Origin: Paenibacillus sp. PastM-3
Lineage (GTDB): Bacteria; Bacillota; Bacilli; Paenibacillales; Paenibacillaceae
Assembly: GCF_029893965.1 (NCBI RefSeq)
Contig: NZ_JARXXP010000030.1
Coordinates: 1-55,851, forward strand
DNA length: 55,851 nt
Direction of reading: 5' to 3'
Each line of letters starts with the position of its first letter. Positions within the stretch are counted from its first letter, which is position 1. The translations under genes were made by a program, and so were the position numbers. The notes below the pieces were generated by a model. That model searched no databases. It had not been told where the DNA came from and worked only from the letters and a program-made list of their open reading frames with translations. Shown here one piece after another: positions 23,418 through 32,744 of the stretch.

Positions 23418-24080
23418 ATGAAAGTTAAAGCTATGATTAAGGAAAATAATGCCTTACGCGAGCAGATGACACCATTTAACCGTTCTTACTTTGAGGATAT
23501 GATTCTGGCCATGCGGGCCAGCCGGGTAGAGCGGATCCGGGCAGAGGAGCTGCTGCTTGAAGCTGCCCGTCTGCTGCTGCAGGGCCAGAGTAAGGGCAGA
23601 GACGCCAAACAGATCTTCGGGGAGAACCCGGAGGATTATTTCAAGGACATTATGGGCAGTGTTCCCGCACGGCCTGAACGCAGCAAACTGAACTATTATC
23701 TGATGATTGCCTGGACGGCATTAACCCTGATGTTCTCCGTGCTGGCCGTCGGCGGGCTTATTGTGAAATGGAGCGGAAGCTCTGCGGACCTGTTCAGCAA
23801 GCTCAGTGTATTTACGCTGATTCTCGTAGGCCTGGGCTCTATTGTGCTGATGGAGCTGCTGATGCGCTGGATGTCTTCCCTGTCCGAGAATGACGCACCA
23901 GGGCCCCGAACCTTTAATATCAAGGCTCTTGGCATCTACATTGCTATAGCCGTTGTCGTCATCTTTGCCGGCGCCTTCCTTGATAATCTGTTTCCTGTCA
24001 TTACGGTCTCGCCCTGGGTTAGCCTGGCTTTAGGCGCAGCCGGAGGGCTTGGGCTGAAATTCATATTTCTCAGATCATAG
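23418..24080 (+). CDS. Membrane protein, DUF1129-like
   Basis: The ATG encoding MKVKAMIKENNALREQM is preferred; a TTG at 23370 would add 16 residues. The cytoplasmic first 100 residues are helical (MILAMRASRVERIRAEELLLEA). Four membrane segments then follow at about 118-140, 155-175, 185-205 and 208-220, with a short basic end. This resembles DUF1129-type proteins of Firmicutes. Function unknown. It is followed 39 bases later by the secreted-protein gene. Confidence 0.7.
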   Translation: MKVKAMIKENNALREQMTPFNRSYFEDMILAMRASRVERIRAEELLLEAARLLLQGQSKGRDAKQIFGENPEDYFKDIMGSVPARPERSKLNYYLMIAWTALTLMFSVLAVGGLIVKWSGSSADLFSKLSVFTLILVGLGSIVLMELLMRWMSSLSENDAPGPRTFNIKALGIYIAIAVVVIFAGAFLDNLFPVITVSPWVSLALGAAGGLGLKFIFLRS

Positions 24081-24119
24081 ACTTCTTATTCCACTCCGAC
24101 AATTACAGGGGGATCTTCC

Positions 24120-25043
24120 ATGAAGAAGCATAACATTCTACTGACAGCACTGGCTTTCATTATCGTACTCCAGGGAGCCGCCTTCTCCGCATATGCTTCA
24201 GGCGCACCGGCTGCCGCTTCTAATACAGCAGACACAGGCATCAGCCATGCCCAGGCAGTCTACCAGGCTGCCCTGCCGCTGCTGACAGACTCCGCCAAGC
24301 TGCCCCAGGCGATTAAATATTTGAACAGCAGCATCTATGCGGTTACCCCTTATCAGGCTACCATTCTGGTTCTCAATCTGGAAAATGTCCACAAGGCCGG
24401 GCTGAAGGCATGGGAGAGCCGGTTCAGCAACAGCACGGTACAGCGCAAGCTTGGCACCATATACACATCCGGCGCCAGCATGGCTAAGCTGGCCGAGAGC
24501 ACGAATGACAGCACTCTCCGCGCTCTGCTCAAGAGTGCCGGGGAGAGCGGATATAAACTGGAGACAGCAGAGGGCACTTATTTTCCGGTAATCGATTATG
24601 CAGCCTACCGCAAATATAAACTGTACGTGACAAGCGATATCAGGGAGTATATTACGATTATGGCGACCGAATCCGATCTGCCCTCCTCCAAGGATAACGG
24701 ACTGGTCATCGGCTGGTCTGAGGTAGCCGGACGGGCGCTGAGCCAGGAGCAATTCATTAGGAACCACCCCAAGTCCAACCGGACAGGTGCGGTCAAACAG
24801 CTGTATGCCATGTATGAAACCGACACCTTCTACGGCCAGAATAACACCCCGCTGTTCCACTATGACAATCAGGAGATGGATCTGGAGGCCCAAAAGGCCT
24901 ACAGCAGTTTCCTCACCCGGAATACCGGCAGCAGCCCCTTCCTGCAGAAGCTTGAGGGCTTTATGAAGCTGCTGAAGGAGAACGGCTATAAGCTGGATGA
25001 CGCCGTCGAGAACTACCGGAAGGCAGAGGTTCCGCTGTCTTAG
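24120..25043 (+). CDS. Secreted protein of unknown function
   Basis: The 307-residue protein starts with a classical signal peptide (MKKHNILLTALAFIIVLQGA, with cleavage probable near SAYASG or a few residues later). The mature chain shows helical segments (TDSAKLPQAIKYLNSSIYAV, QKLEGFMKLLKENGYKLDDA) but no family I can name. The GGGGGATC sequence upstream acts as ribosome binding site. It is probably exported and acts outside the cell or at the wall. Confidence 0.75.
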   Translation: MKKHNILLTALAFIIVLQGAAFSAYASGAPAAASNTADTGISHAQAVYQAALPLLTDSAKLPQAIKYLNSSIYAVTPYQATILVLNLENVHKAGLKAWESRFSNSTVQRKLGTIYTSGASMAKLAESTNDSTLRALLKSAGESGYKLETAEGTYFPVIDYAAYRKYKLYVTSDIREYITIMATESDLPSSKDNGLVIGWSEVAGRALSQEQFIRNHPKSNRTGAVKQLYAMYETDTFYGQNNTPLFHYDNQEMDLEAQKAYSSFLTRNTGSSPFLQKLEGFMKLLKENGYKLDDAVENYRKAEVPLS

Positions 25044-25136
25044 ACCTGTGAGAATGCAAGATTCATAGGGTGATTGCATAAATCCTTGAGCGCTTAAGGG
25101 CCGCAGCAGGCATAGTGCCCATGCAAATTCCAAGCC

Positions 25137-25181
25137 AAAAAGGCCCGCTCTGCGGAGAGTACTCCACAGGCGGGCCTTTTT
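25137..25181. terminator. Bidirectional terminator between the secreted-protein gene and ilvA
   Basis: AAAAAGGCCCGC and GCGGGCCTTTTT flank a 21-base loop. A and T tracts on both sides suit termination of the two convergent genes. Confidence 0.9.
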
Positions 25182-25200
25182 GGCTGTTTTGAACTAAACG

Positions 25201-26463
25201 CTAGATCAGCATATTGAACAGATTCGGCTCCTTGTTGATCTCCGTATAATCGACGCCCTTCTGCTTCATCCGCTCAATCAGCGGCTCATAATCCTCCCGC
25301 TGGAACAGCTCGATGCCGACAAGGGCCGGACCGTTCTCCTTATCATTCTTCTTGGTATATTCGAAGCGGGTGATATCATCATCCGGACCGAGCACCTCGG
25401 CCAGAAATTCCTTCAGTGCACCGGCACGCTGCGGGAAGTTAATCATGAAGTAATGCTTCAGCCCCTCATAAATCAGCGACCGCTCCTTGATCTCCTGCAT
25501 CCGGTCGATGTCGTTGTTACCACCGCTGACGATGCATACCACCGTCTTGCCGCGGATCTGATCCCCGTACATGTCAAGTGCCGCAATCGGCAGCGAGCCG
25601 GCCGGCTCAACCACAATCGCATTCTCATTGTATAGCTCCAGTATGGTCGTACAGGCCTTGCCCTCAGGCACCTTGACCACATCATCCAGATGACGGGCAC
25701 AGATATCATAGGTCAGGCCGCCGACACGCTTGACGGCAGCGCCGTCCACAAATTTGTTGATCTCATTGAGGGTAACCACTTCACCGCGCTCTATGGCTTC
25801 ACTCATGGAAGCAGCTCCTGAAGGCTCCACCCCGATAACCTTGGTTGCGGGGCTTACGGTTTTTACATAAGTGGCTACACCTGCAGCCAGACCGCCTCCG
25901 CCAATGGTAACGAACACAAAGTCTGCCGGCTTGTCCAGGTTCTCCATAACCTCCATGGCTATCGTGCCGTTGCCGGCAATAATCCGCGGCTCATCAAACG
26001 GGTGTATCAGCGTCATGCTATGATCAATGCAGGCCTGCAGCGCTTCGTCATAGGCATCATCAAAGGTGTCCCCTTTGAGAATAACCTCGACAAATTCGCC
26101 GCCAAAGCGCCGGACCTGCTTAATCTTCTGATTGGGAGTCGTGCTTGGCATAAAGACTTTGCCTTTGATGCCGAGCGCTTTGCAGGAATAAGCCACACCC
26201 TGCGCATGGTTGCCTGCACTCGCACAGACAATGCCTTTGGCCCGGTCCTCAGCAGACAGGCTGCGGATCATATTGTAGGCTCCCCGAATCTTGAAGGAGC
26301 GGACAATCTGCAAATCCTCACGTTTCAAATATACATTACAGCCGTATTTGGCCGACAGCACCGCATCCAGCTGAAGCGGTGTACGGACGATTACCTCCCG
26401 CAGCACATGGTGGGCCCGCACAATATCTTCCATTCCTACGATCCGGTCTTCGCCGTCTCTCAT
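25201..26463 (-). CDS. ilvA: Threonine ammonia-lyase (threonine dehydratase), biosynthetic
   Basis: This enzyme converts threonine to 2-oxobutanoate for isoleucine synthesis. The PLP lysine is in RSFKIRGAYN, the Asn in SAGNHAQG and the glycine loop in TIGGGGLAAG. A single C-terminal ACT-like regulatory domain is at about 335-420 (HYFMINFPQRAGALKEFL). The ATG behind GAGGAACTTG gives 420 residues, the usual length for this type. Longer starts run into the upstream terminator. It is not linked to other ilv genes. No T-box was seen upstream. Confidence 0.93.
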   Translation of the reverse strand: MRDGEDRIVGMEDIVRAHHVLREVIVRTPLQLDAVLSAKYGCNVYLKREDLQIVRSFKIRGAYNMIRSLSAEDRAKGIVCASAGNHAQGVAYSCKALGIKGKVFMPSTTPNQKIKQVRRFGGEFVEVILKGDTFDDAYDEALQACIDHSMTLIHPFDEPRIIAGNGTIAMEVMENLDKPADFVFVTIGGGGLAAGVATYVKTVSPATKVIGVEPSGAASMSEAIERGEVVTLNEINKFVDGAAVKRVGGLTYDICARHLDDVVKVPEGKACTTILELYNENAIVVEPAGSLPIAALDMYGDQIRGKTVVCIVSGGNNDIDRMQEIKERSLIYEGLKHYFMINFPQRAGALKEFLAEVLGPDDDITRFEYTKKNDKENGPALVGIELFQREDYEPLIERMKQKGVDYTEINKEPNLFNMLI

Positions 26464-26581
26464 CAAGTTCCTCGCCTCACTGTCTCTATCTAAAATTTTC
26501 GCTTCTTGTAACATACTCTCCCAAAGACATTTTATCAAGTACTGTCTGCTTGGGGCAATACTCCAGCCCCGCCGCAAACTC

Positions 26582-26616
26582 AAAAAAACAGCCTCACGCA
26601 CAAGGCAATGAGGCTG
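26582..26616 (-). terminator. Intrinsic terminator after the chemotaxis receptor gene
   Basis: CAGCCTCA and TGAGGCTG arms enclose a 12-base loop and are followed by seven Ts on the minus strand. Confidence 0.88.
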
Positions 26617-26635
26617 ATTGCAATGATTACAGCTA

Positions 26636-28813
26636 CTAAGCTTTAAAGCGGGCTACAGCCTGCTGCAGCAGAGCCGAGCTGTGCTTGATATCTTCCATCT
26701 CGGCGACAATGCCGCCTGATTTGCTGATAATCTGCTCTGCCTGTACAGCAATGCTTCCTGCTCCCTCAGCCCCTTCATTCGTAGCGCTGCTGGTCTCTGC
26801 AATAGCTGTCAGCATGCTTTGGACAGAAGCGAGCAGCTGCTCGGAGGTGGCACTGAAATCCGTTACCAGCTCTTCAATATACATAGCGTCCTCACTGTAC
26901 CGCTGGCCGGTTTCCTGCATGGAATCGTAATCCTTGCGCACTTGGCCGCCCATGAAGCGCAGCATGGTTTCCGCCCCGTCCACTAGCTTGGCGACAGCCT
27001 CTACTACGGCTGCTGTAACATCCTGAATCTCGGAAACCGTCTCACGCGAGGTATCTGCCAGCTTGCGGATCTCCTCGGCGACAACGGCAAACCCGCGTCC
27101 CGCATCGCCTGCTCTGGCTGCTTCAATAGAAGCATTAAGCGACAGCAGATTGGTCTGGGCAGCAATTTCAAGAATAGCTCCGGACAGCACTTGAATCTGT
27201 GCAATCGACTTGGACTGCTCTATTGCACTGCGCAGCTTCTCCTCACTCTGTCCGTATACCATATCAGCCTGCAGCCGTGAAGCGATAGCAGCCTGCTTCA
27301 GCCTGTCCGCACGTTCATTGATTCGTCCGGCAGCCTCCGCACCTTCCTGTGCTTTGCGGGCGATCCCGCTCACTGCATGCCCGATTTCATCAGTACTTGC
27401 ACTCATCTCCTGCATGGAGGCTGCCGTCTGCTGCATCCCGGCGGACAATTCCTCAGTAATACCCGAAATTTCCGAGATACTGCCATCCAGCGCGAATACA
27501 TTCTGCTCCGTATTGTCGAGTGCTCTGGAGATACTGCCGGAGCTCATCTTAATATCCTGAATCAGCTTCTGCTGGGTTGCGATCATCTCGTTAAAGCCGT
27601 CAGCGAGCAGGCCGATTTCCCCTTTGGCCGTTACCTTGGCCCGCACCGACATATCACCGGTCATCGCGGCCCGGAATGCTGCTGTCAGGATCGGAATCTG
27701 CTTCAGAATACTATTGGAGACAAAATAGAGCAGAACCGACATCACAGCTACAGCGCCAATTACGGACAGTAAAAAGATCAGCTTGAAGGTCTGCAGAACC
27801 TTTTCCGCGTCAGCCCGGGGAACAATCAGCGCAACCGACCACTGGTTCTGCACAGCAGGAGCATAAGAAACATAGCTATCCGTTCCGTCAATATCCGAGG
27901 TGATTACATTAGCCCCCCACTGCACCATAGCATCGCCGACAGCCTTCCAGTCGGGACCGAGCTCACCCATTTTTTTCAGCAGAATGTTGTCCGGATCCGG
28001 ATGATAGATGAATGTCCCTGTCTTATCAATCAGGATTGCAAATCCGCTTCCATTGTAATTGAACTCGCTCAGCGCCTGGGTTATCTGCTCGGTTGAAATA
28101 TCTACACCCGCTACCCCGATCAGCTTACCTGATTCATTCTGGATCGGCGCAGTGACGCTTACCACCATTTTGCCGGAGCCGGCGTCAATGTACGGATCTG
28201 TTACAGTGACCCGGTTATTCCGGGCAGTGGAGGTATACCAGTCCCGCTCCTTCATATTAAAGTCAGCCGGAGGCTCGAACTCAGCCTGAGTAATAACCTT
28301 GTTCACCGCATCCAGTCCAATATAGACGTTCAGCAGATTTTTATTGCTCTCCTTGATCAGGTTAAGCGTCTCAATGAGCTCGGTATAGCCTTCTGTCGTC
28401 TTCACCGCATCCGCCGATTCCACATTTCCGATAAAATTGCGGATATAACTGTTCGCATTCAGCAGCTCCACACTCTCCGAGGCTGGCTGAAGCAGATCAT
28501 TGACCTTTACATTGATCTTTTCCTTCTCATAGGACAGCGAGCTGTTCAGATCCTCCACGATAATCTGCTTAGCATTGCTATAGATAACCAGGGCCACGGC
28601 AATAATAATAGCAACCACCGACACAATGACGGACAAAAACAGCTTGCCCCGGATGCCCATATTGCGGACCGGACCAATCAGTGACTGCAGTGCAGGAAGC
28701 GGCTTTGCTGCTGCATTGGTATACTCTCCAGGTTTTCTCTGCCCCTCTACAGCGGTAAGCTCCGCCTTCTGCCCCTTTCCGCTCTTCACTTCCTTAATTT
28801 TTCTTAGTGCCAT
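26636..28813 (-). CDS. Methyl-accepting chemotaxis protein
   Basis: This 725-residue membrane receptor has TM1 at about 57-80, a large extracellular double-Cache sensor (80-350, with WYTSTARNNRVTVTDPYID and IGVAGVDISTEQI), TM2 at about 355-375, a HAMP domain (SVRAKVTAKGEIGLLADGFNEM) and a cytoplasmic signalling domain. The signalling tip is EIAAQTNLLSLNASIEAARAG. Cache sensors often bind amino acids or organic acids; the ligand here is unknown. A charged N-terminal extension of about 50 residues before TM1 is unusual. Confidence 0.92.
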   Translation of the reverse strand: MALRKIKEVKSGKGQKAELTAVEGQRKPGEYTNAAAKPLPALQSLIGPVRNMGIRGKLFLSVIVSVVAIIIAVALVIYSNAKQIIVEDLNSSLSYEKEKINVKVNDLLQPASESVELLNANSYIRNFIGNVESADAVKTTEGYTELIETLNLIKESNKNLLNVYIGLDAVNKVITQAEFEPPADFNMKERDWYTSTARNNRVTVTDPYIDAGSGKMVVSVTAPIQNESGKLIGVAGVDISTEQITQALSEFNYNGSGFAILIDKTGTFIYHPDPDNILLKKMGELGPDWKAVGDAMVQWGANVITSDIDGTDSYVSYAPAVQNQWSVALIVPRADAEKVLQTFKLIFLLSVIGAVAVMSVLLYFVSNSILKQIPILTAAFRAAMTGDMSVRAKVTAKGEIGLLADGFNEMIATQQKLIQDIKMSSGSISRALDNTEQNVFALDGSISEISGITEELSAGMQQTAASMQEMSASTDEIGHAVSGIARKAQEGAEAAGRINERADRLKQAAIASRLQADMVYGQSEEKLRSAIEQSKSIAQIQVLSGAILEIAAQTNLLSLNASIEAARAGDAGRGFAVVAEEIRKLADTSRETVSEIQDVTAAVVEAVAKLVDGAETMLRFMGGQVRKDYDSMQETGQRYSEDAMYIEELVTDFSATSEQLLASVQSMLTAIAETSSATNEGAEGAGSIAVQAEQIISKSGGIVAEMEDIKHSSALLQQAVARFKA

Positions 28814-29254
28814 AGGCTCCCCACCTTTAATAAATATGAGCCGACTGTACTCTCTTCTGAAAATGATCCAGCTGTGTTCGACTTATTTCTGCTTATTTCT
28901 GCAAAAAAACTCTTTATCCCTTTACTGTTTCACCTCGAGCTGTGAAAATACTGTGACCATGTCAGGTTTTTTCATAAAAACCCATGATTAAATAAACGTT
29001 TTTATATAAATAAGCATTCGTTTTAAGTGAATTATTGGTGTAAAGACAAAATCTATGGATCACATGTGAGGTTTGTTATCAAAAAATACAACCTTAAGCC
29101 GGATGGATTAATGGATTGATTATGGCAAGAGGCCGTTAAGGGGTAGAAAAAAGAGGATGCAGAAGCGGCAAAGGGTACGTCCAATCACTGTGCAAACGTT
29201 TTGCCGCAACTACGCAAAAAAATTCTAAATCTGGGTGTCCGGGGCCTGGAGCGT
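28814..29254. other. Intergenic region, no gene seen
   Basis: A 441-base gap upstream of the receptor gene. It is A/T-rich with a short direct repeat CTTATTTCTGCTTATTTCTG and a weak GGTTTTTT...AAAAACC stem near 28965. I saw no convincing promoter, RNA gene or open frame. Confidence 0.5.
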
Positions 29255-29494
29255 TTAGCTGAAGCTCAGCTGACGCGTCTGCTCAGCATGGTTAGCCTGG
29301 GCGGCCGGGGACTTGCTGCGCAAGGCTCCCATTGCACGTCTGAAGCAATACCGGTTGTAATCATTTATAAGTTCATCAAGTACCATCGATTGATGGAGCA
29401 CCATGGGATGTAAGAGATCAAATTGCTGTTCGAGCTTGTTCAGTTTATAGCGTGCTTGTTCAATGCTTTGTTTCATACATTCCGAGTCTATCAC
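29255..29494 (-). CDS. Spo0E-family aspartyl-phosphate phosphatase
   Basis: The GTG start lies eight bases after GGAGGG. The 79-residue protein has the helix-hairpin of Spo0E-like proteins: an N-terminal helix (IEQARYKLNKLEQQF) and the signature HQSMVLDELINDYNR, which fits the SxxxD core of the family. These proteins dephosphorylate Spo0A~P and delay sporulation. The tail is longer and more polar than in Spo0E itself. It is an orphan here, not beside a kinase. Confidence 0.75.
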   Translation of the reverse strand: MIDSECMKQSIEQARYKLNKLEQQFDLLHPMVLHQSMVLDELINDYNRYCFRRAMGALRSKSPAAQANHAEQTRQLSFS

Positions 29495-29669
29495 CTTTTA
29501 TCCCTCCTTTTTATAGTATTGTAAAATAGTATGCGTTTCTCTATATGAAATTTTTTTTCAGAAAAATAATAGTATTTAAATAAAGGATGCTTATAAAACA
29601 TGTCACAATTTTTGCCTTCTGAAGCGTTATAAACTTAGAAGTGAAAATCGGACATGGGAGACTGAAACC

Positions 29670-30883
29670 TTGAACATAAATAGACTTAGACTGCTAATAT
29701 GCTATATTTGCGTTGTTATACCGCTATTGATTTTTTGGTATGCTCTAATGGATAATGTTATGGCTAAGCTCGAAATCACCGGTGTGGACGGATACAAGAT
29801 CTCGACAGAAGCCTATACTCTAGCTCCGGATCTTGAGGTTTTGGTTGCTAAGGATGTGGCCGAGCAGGTTCTGGATGCCCGTATCAGCTGGCAGGAATAG
29901 GCTCCGCTTCCCAATGGTATTTACTACAAGGATCAGGTGGCCGTGCTGATGTACCATCATCTCATCGGGGAACCCGTATCGCTGGATCCGGGTGTGTTAA
30001 CCGCAGGACAGTTTGATGAATATATGCAGCTGCTGAAGCAGAAGGTTTTCAGGTTATTACGATGAAGCAATACCGGCAATTTATGCTGGAGAATGCGCCC
30101 GTCCCCGATAATGCTGTTTTACTGACTTTTGATGATGGATATGAGAGCTTCTATAGGCTCGCATTTCCCATCCTGCAAAAGCACGGCTATACTGCAGCTA
30201 ACTTCATTATTGCTTCAGACGTTGATCATCCGGATGGAAAGAAGGTACCCAAGCTTACCTGGGAGCAGATGCGTGAGATGAAAAACGCCGGAATGAGCTT
30301 CTATAATCATACCTACAATCTGCATTATTACGGCGTTGTCGATGCAGAAGGGGGAACCCGTCCTGCGGCAAGTAACCTGCTGTACATAAATGATGAGAAC
30401 CGAAACGAGCTGAATGAAGAATACTACAGAAGAGTAATCGGGGACCTGGCTCAGGCGGAACGCAGGCTTAAGGAAGAGCTGAATAGCACGGATTCGGCAA
30501 TTGCTTTTCCTTACGGTTCATTTAATGACAGGCTGCTGGAAGCGAGCAGCTCACTAGGAATCGATTTGAGGTTCAGTATCCGGGAGGGCCTCAGCTCCAG
30601 AAGGTCACCGGTCGCACCGCGGATTAACAAAGGAGACAGCGCCCTCACCCCGGCTCAATTCATAGAACCATTGAAACATGCTGAGCCACTGATGGAAATG
30701 ATTGTGAACTCAAGCAAGGTTCCTCTTGCCTGGACTCAACCGCAGTTGAGGGACGGGGTGCTATTGGTCCCTTTAAGCCCCCTATGCAAAGTGCTGGGGA
30801 TTGAGATGGACTATGATCAGGACACCCGGACATTGAAGCTGACCCCGGGCGGCCTGAGCACGGATGATGTAACACTGAAGTAG
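29670..30883 (+). pseudogene. Broken polysaccharide deacetylase (NodB family)
   Basis: A TTG start opens a membrane-anchored protein (RLRLLICYICVVIPLLIFWY). An in-frame TAG at 29898-29900 interrupts it. The same frame continues with KDQVAVLMYHHLIGEPV, then a one-base loss near 30043-30047 shifts the frame. The remainder reads on from 30062: LLTFDDGYESFY (NodB metal Asp pair), SFYNHTYNLHYY, IAFPYGSFNDRLLE, and a C-terminal copper-amine-oxidase-like stalk domain. Restoring both lesions gives one continuous protein of normal layout. The gene is therefore decayed, or two sequencing errors are present. Confidence 0.8.
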
Positions 30884-30932
30884 CCAGTGCTTGTCTAAGT
30901 GACTGAGCTGCAAAAGTTAATAACAAAATAAA

Positions 30933-30954
30933 AGACCAGCCGGAAGGCTGATCT
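30933..30954 (-). terminator. Terminator of the receptor-peptide operon
   Basis: On the minus strand AGATCAGCC-TTCC-GGCTGGTCT is a nine-pair stem (one G-U) followed by TTTATTTTG. It starts 13 bases after the pro-peptide stop. Confidence 0.82.
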
Positions 30955-30966
30955 CAGGCAATCTAA

Positions 30967-31086
30967 TTACAGACAGCCATGAATATTGGACGGAGTTATA
31001 GGACTTCCTTGAGATACGCCAGGAACAACCAATACGGCTAATAACAAGCTACTGACTACCAACAACCCTGCTAATTTTCTTTTCAT
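30967..31086 (-). CDS. Candidate secreted signalling pro-peptide (39 aa) paired with RRNPP receptor
   Basis: The ATG lies inside the 3' end of the regulator gene, and AAAGGAG in that gene provides the ribosome binding site about ten bases upstream. The product is MKRK, then a hydrophobic export segment (LAGLLVVSSLLLAVLVV), then a short polar tail. A signal peptidase site fits after GVS (residues 23-25), which would release QGSPITPSNIHGCL. This is exactly the layout of Phr/Pap/AimP-type pro-peptides. Further trimming to a 5-10 residue C-terminal peptide (containing IHGCL) is inferred. A terminator follows directly. Confidence 0.8.
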   Translation of the reverse strand: MKRKLAGLLVVSSLLLAVLVVPGVSQGSPITPSNIHGCL

Positions 31087-32455
31087 TCAGACCAAGCTCC
31101 TTTTTAATTAAATTTTGGTATTGCTGCTGTATATCAAATGATGCGTAATCTCGGAATTGTTCAAACAAGCGCACAAATGATAGTATGCGGGCTTCGTTAT
31201 TGATAAACTCCGCCTTCTCCAAACCAGCCAGCACATATCGGAAACCCTCTGAATATAGCTCATTCCATAGAGAGTAATAGCCTAATTGATAGCAGCACTC
31301 TGTGGATTCTTCATCTATAATCTGAGCTGTATAGATGCCCGCAGACTCCGACTGCAGCGAAAGATAGGGCATGAGCCGGGACTTAAACTTCTCCAGAATA
31401 ATATCGATATTAAAATCAAATCTATTTGCAGCCTTCGTAATATTCAGAATTCCTATCAGTATTTCTTCTTTATCACTCTCAATGAATTCTGCATATTCAT
31501 GTAGGACACTCTCATTTCCCATCATAAGCTTACATACGAATATATTAGCTTTAGCCCAACCCTCAAATAGCTGGATCCACTTCCCGGCTTCTTCATCTCT
31601 GTTCTTCACCCAGCTCAAATCAGCATATCTATAGGCGTATTCAAGCGCCTCTTCATAAGCTCCCCTTGCATCACAGACACCGCCGCGCAGCAAGTCTGAA
31701 AACGCCAAATATGCAAATAGGGGCCGCTTAAGCTTCTTATGATAAGCCTCTCTCTTTGCCTCTGGTTGAGAGGTTAGCCCAAGCTGTATCTTAGCCTTAA
31801 TTCCAAGCTCTGCAGCAATTTCATCAACCTTATCCCAGCGTCGTAACGACTTGTATGTATTAGCTAACTCCCTTAGGGCATCCAGCTGATCAAGCTCATC
31901 GAGCCTTTCCACAAAAGGCTCAAATTGAATCGCCGCCTGAAGATTGTTCTCCTGATTATCTCCCAGCCGGAGCATATACAGCCGGTACTGGCAGAAGGCC
32001 AGACGTTCCGAATGCTGTCTCCGTTCACTTGCGGCAACACTCTCATAGAGAATAGCAGCGGCCTTAAACTTACCGGTAGTATAGAATTCTTCAGCAACCT
32101 CAAACAAAAGTGGTGAATATGTCAGGTTGTCCAATAACAGCTGTACTGACTGGCGAATGCAATTCAGGCAGTCCAGCTCCGCACACCGGAACAGAAAAGG
32201 TCTGATTCTGCGCCAGTTTGGTACGGTTTCAACGATACACTCCTGAATATAATGCTCGTAGTAATACCCTTCCGGCAAGCCCAGCACCCTGGTTATCCTG
32301 TCCAGCTGATCAACCGCGAGTACCCTGCTCCCCTTCATTAAGGAGCTGACCGTTCCCGCATTAAGGCCCGCTCTTCTGCCCAACTGGCTGAGATTCAAGC
32401 CCTCCCGTTCAATATAGTCTTCCAGCTCGCTGCGAATCGTGGTTGTATAGATCAA
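31049..32455 (-). CDS. RRNPP-type peptide-sensing transcription regulator (HTH-TPR)
   Basis: This 468-residue protein has an N-terminal XRE-type helix-turn-helix at about 8-62 (LEDYIEREGLNLSQLGRRAG, GTVSSLMKGSRVLAVDQL). About 380 residues of helical TPR-like repeats follow (EVAEEFYTTGKFKAAAILYE, LRELANTYKSLRRWDKVDE, EALEYAYRYADLSWVKNRDEE). The family (Rap, NprR, PlcR, PrgX, AimR) binds imported oligopeptides. The overlapping pro-peptide gene strongly supports this. It resembles, from memory, the AimR-like Alo receptors of Paenibacillus polymyxa. The ligand-controlled targets are unknown. Confidence 0.85.
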   Translation of the reverse strand: MIYTTTIRSELEDYIEREGLNLSQLGRRAGLNAGTVSSLMKGSRVLAVDQLDRITRVLGLPEGYYYEHYIQECIVETVPNWRRIRPFLFRCAELDCLNCIRQSVQLLLDNLTYSPLLFEVAEEFYTTGKFKAAAILYESVAASERRQHSERLAFCQYRLYMLRLGDNQENNLQAAIQFEPFVERLDELDQLDALRELANTYKSLRRWDKVDEIAAELGIKAKIQLGLTSQPEAKREAYHKKLKRPLFAYLAFSDLLRGGVCDARGAYEEALEYAYRYADLSWVKNRDEEAGKWIQLFEGWAKANIFVCKLMMGNESVLHEYAEFIESDKEEILIGILNITKAANRFDFNIDIILEKFKSRLMPYLSLQSESAGIYTAQIIDEESTECCYQLGYYSLWNELYSEGFRYVLAGLEKAEFINNEARILSFVRLFEQFRDYASFDIQQQYQNLIKKELGLNEKKISRVVGSQ

Positions 32456-32543
32456 ATAACCACCTCCTGAAGGAACATCGGCAATGCCTGAAATATCCTC
32501 AACTTCACCGCTGAAAACTGATAACTTTTTCTAATATATTACA

Positions 32544-32572
32544 AATATAGCCAATCCCTCCTCATTGGTCAA
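32544..32572 (-). promoter_or_regulatory. Sigma-A promoter of the receptor-peptide operon
   Basis: On the minus strand TTGACC, a 17-base spacer and TATATT lie about 85 bases before the receptor ATG. Both boxes match consensus at five of six positions. Confidence 0.75.
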
Positions 32573-32687
32573 CCCTTTTTTTCCTTGATTTCTACATTTT
32601 TATGCAGGAGATTATATAATGAAATTTTCGTGTTATTTTCGCCATCAAACCCGGTGCTTTTCATTCTTCTGCAATGTCCAGTTACAC

Positions 32688-32716
32688 AAAAAAGCCGCCG
32701 GAATCGTTCCGGCAGC
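32688..32716 (-). terminator. Intrinsic terminator after the SEC-C gene
   Basis: GCTGCCGGAA-CGA-TTCCGGCGGC on the minus strand forms a ten-pair stem followed by six Ts. Confidence 0.9.
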
Positions 32717-32744
32717 CCTATTGATACAGCAATCCAATTCTTTT

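Noticed and set aside
26464..26601. Upstream extension of ilvA
   Set aside because: The longer frame starts within the terminator of the chemotaxis receptor gene and lacks a suitable ribosome binding site; a better start is at 26463.
26464..26635. T-box leader of ilvA
   Set aside because: No T-box core sequence or long leader was found in the short gap; only the upstream gene's terminator is present.
30660..30926. Minus-strand frame over the broken deacetylase
   Set aside because: No ribosome binding site and no family resemblance; it overlaps the well-matched deacetylase C-terminus.
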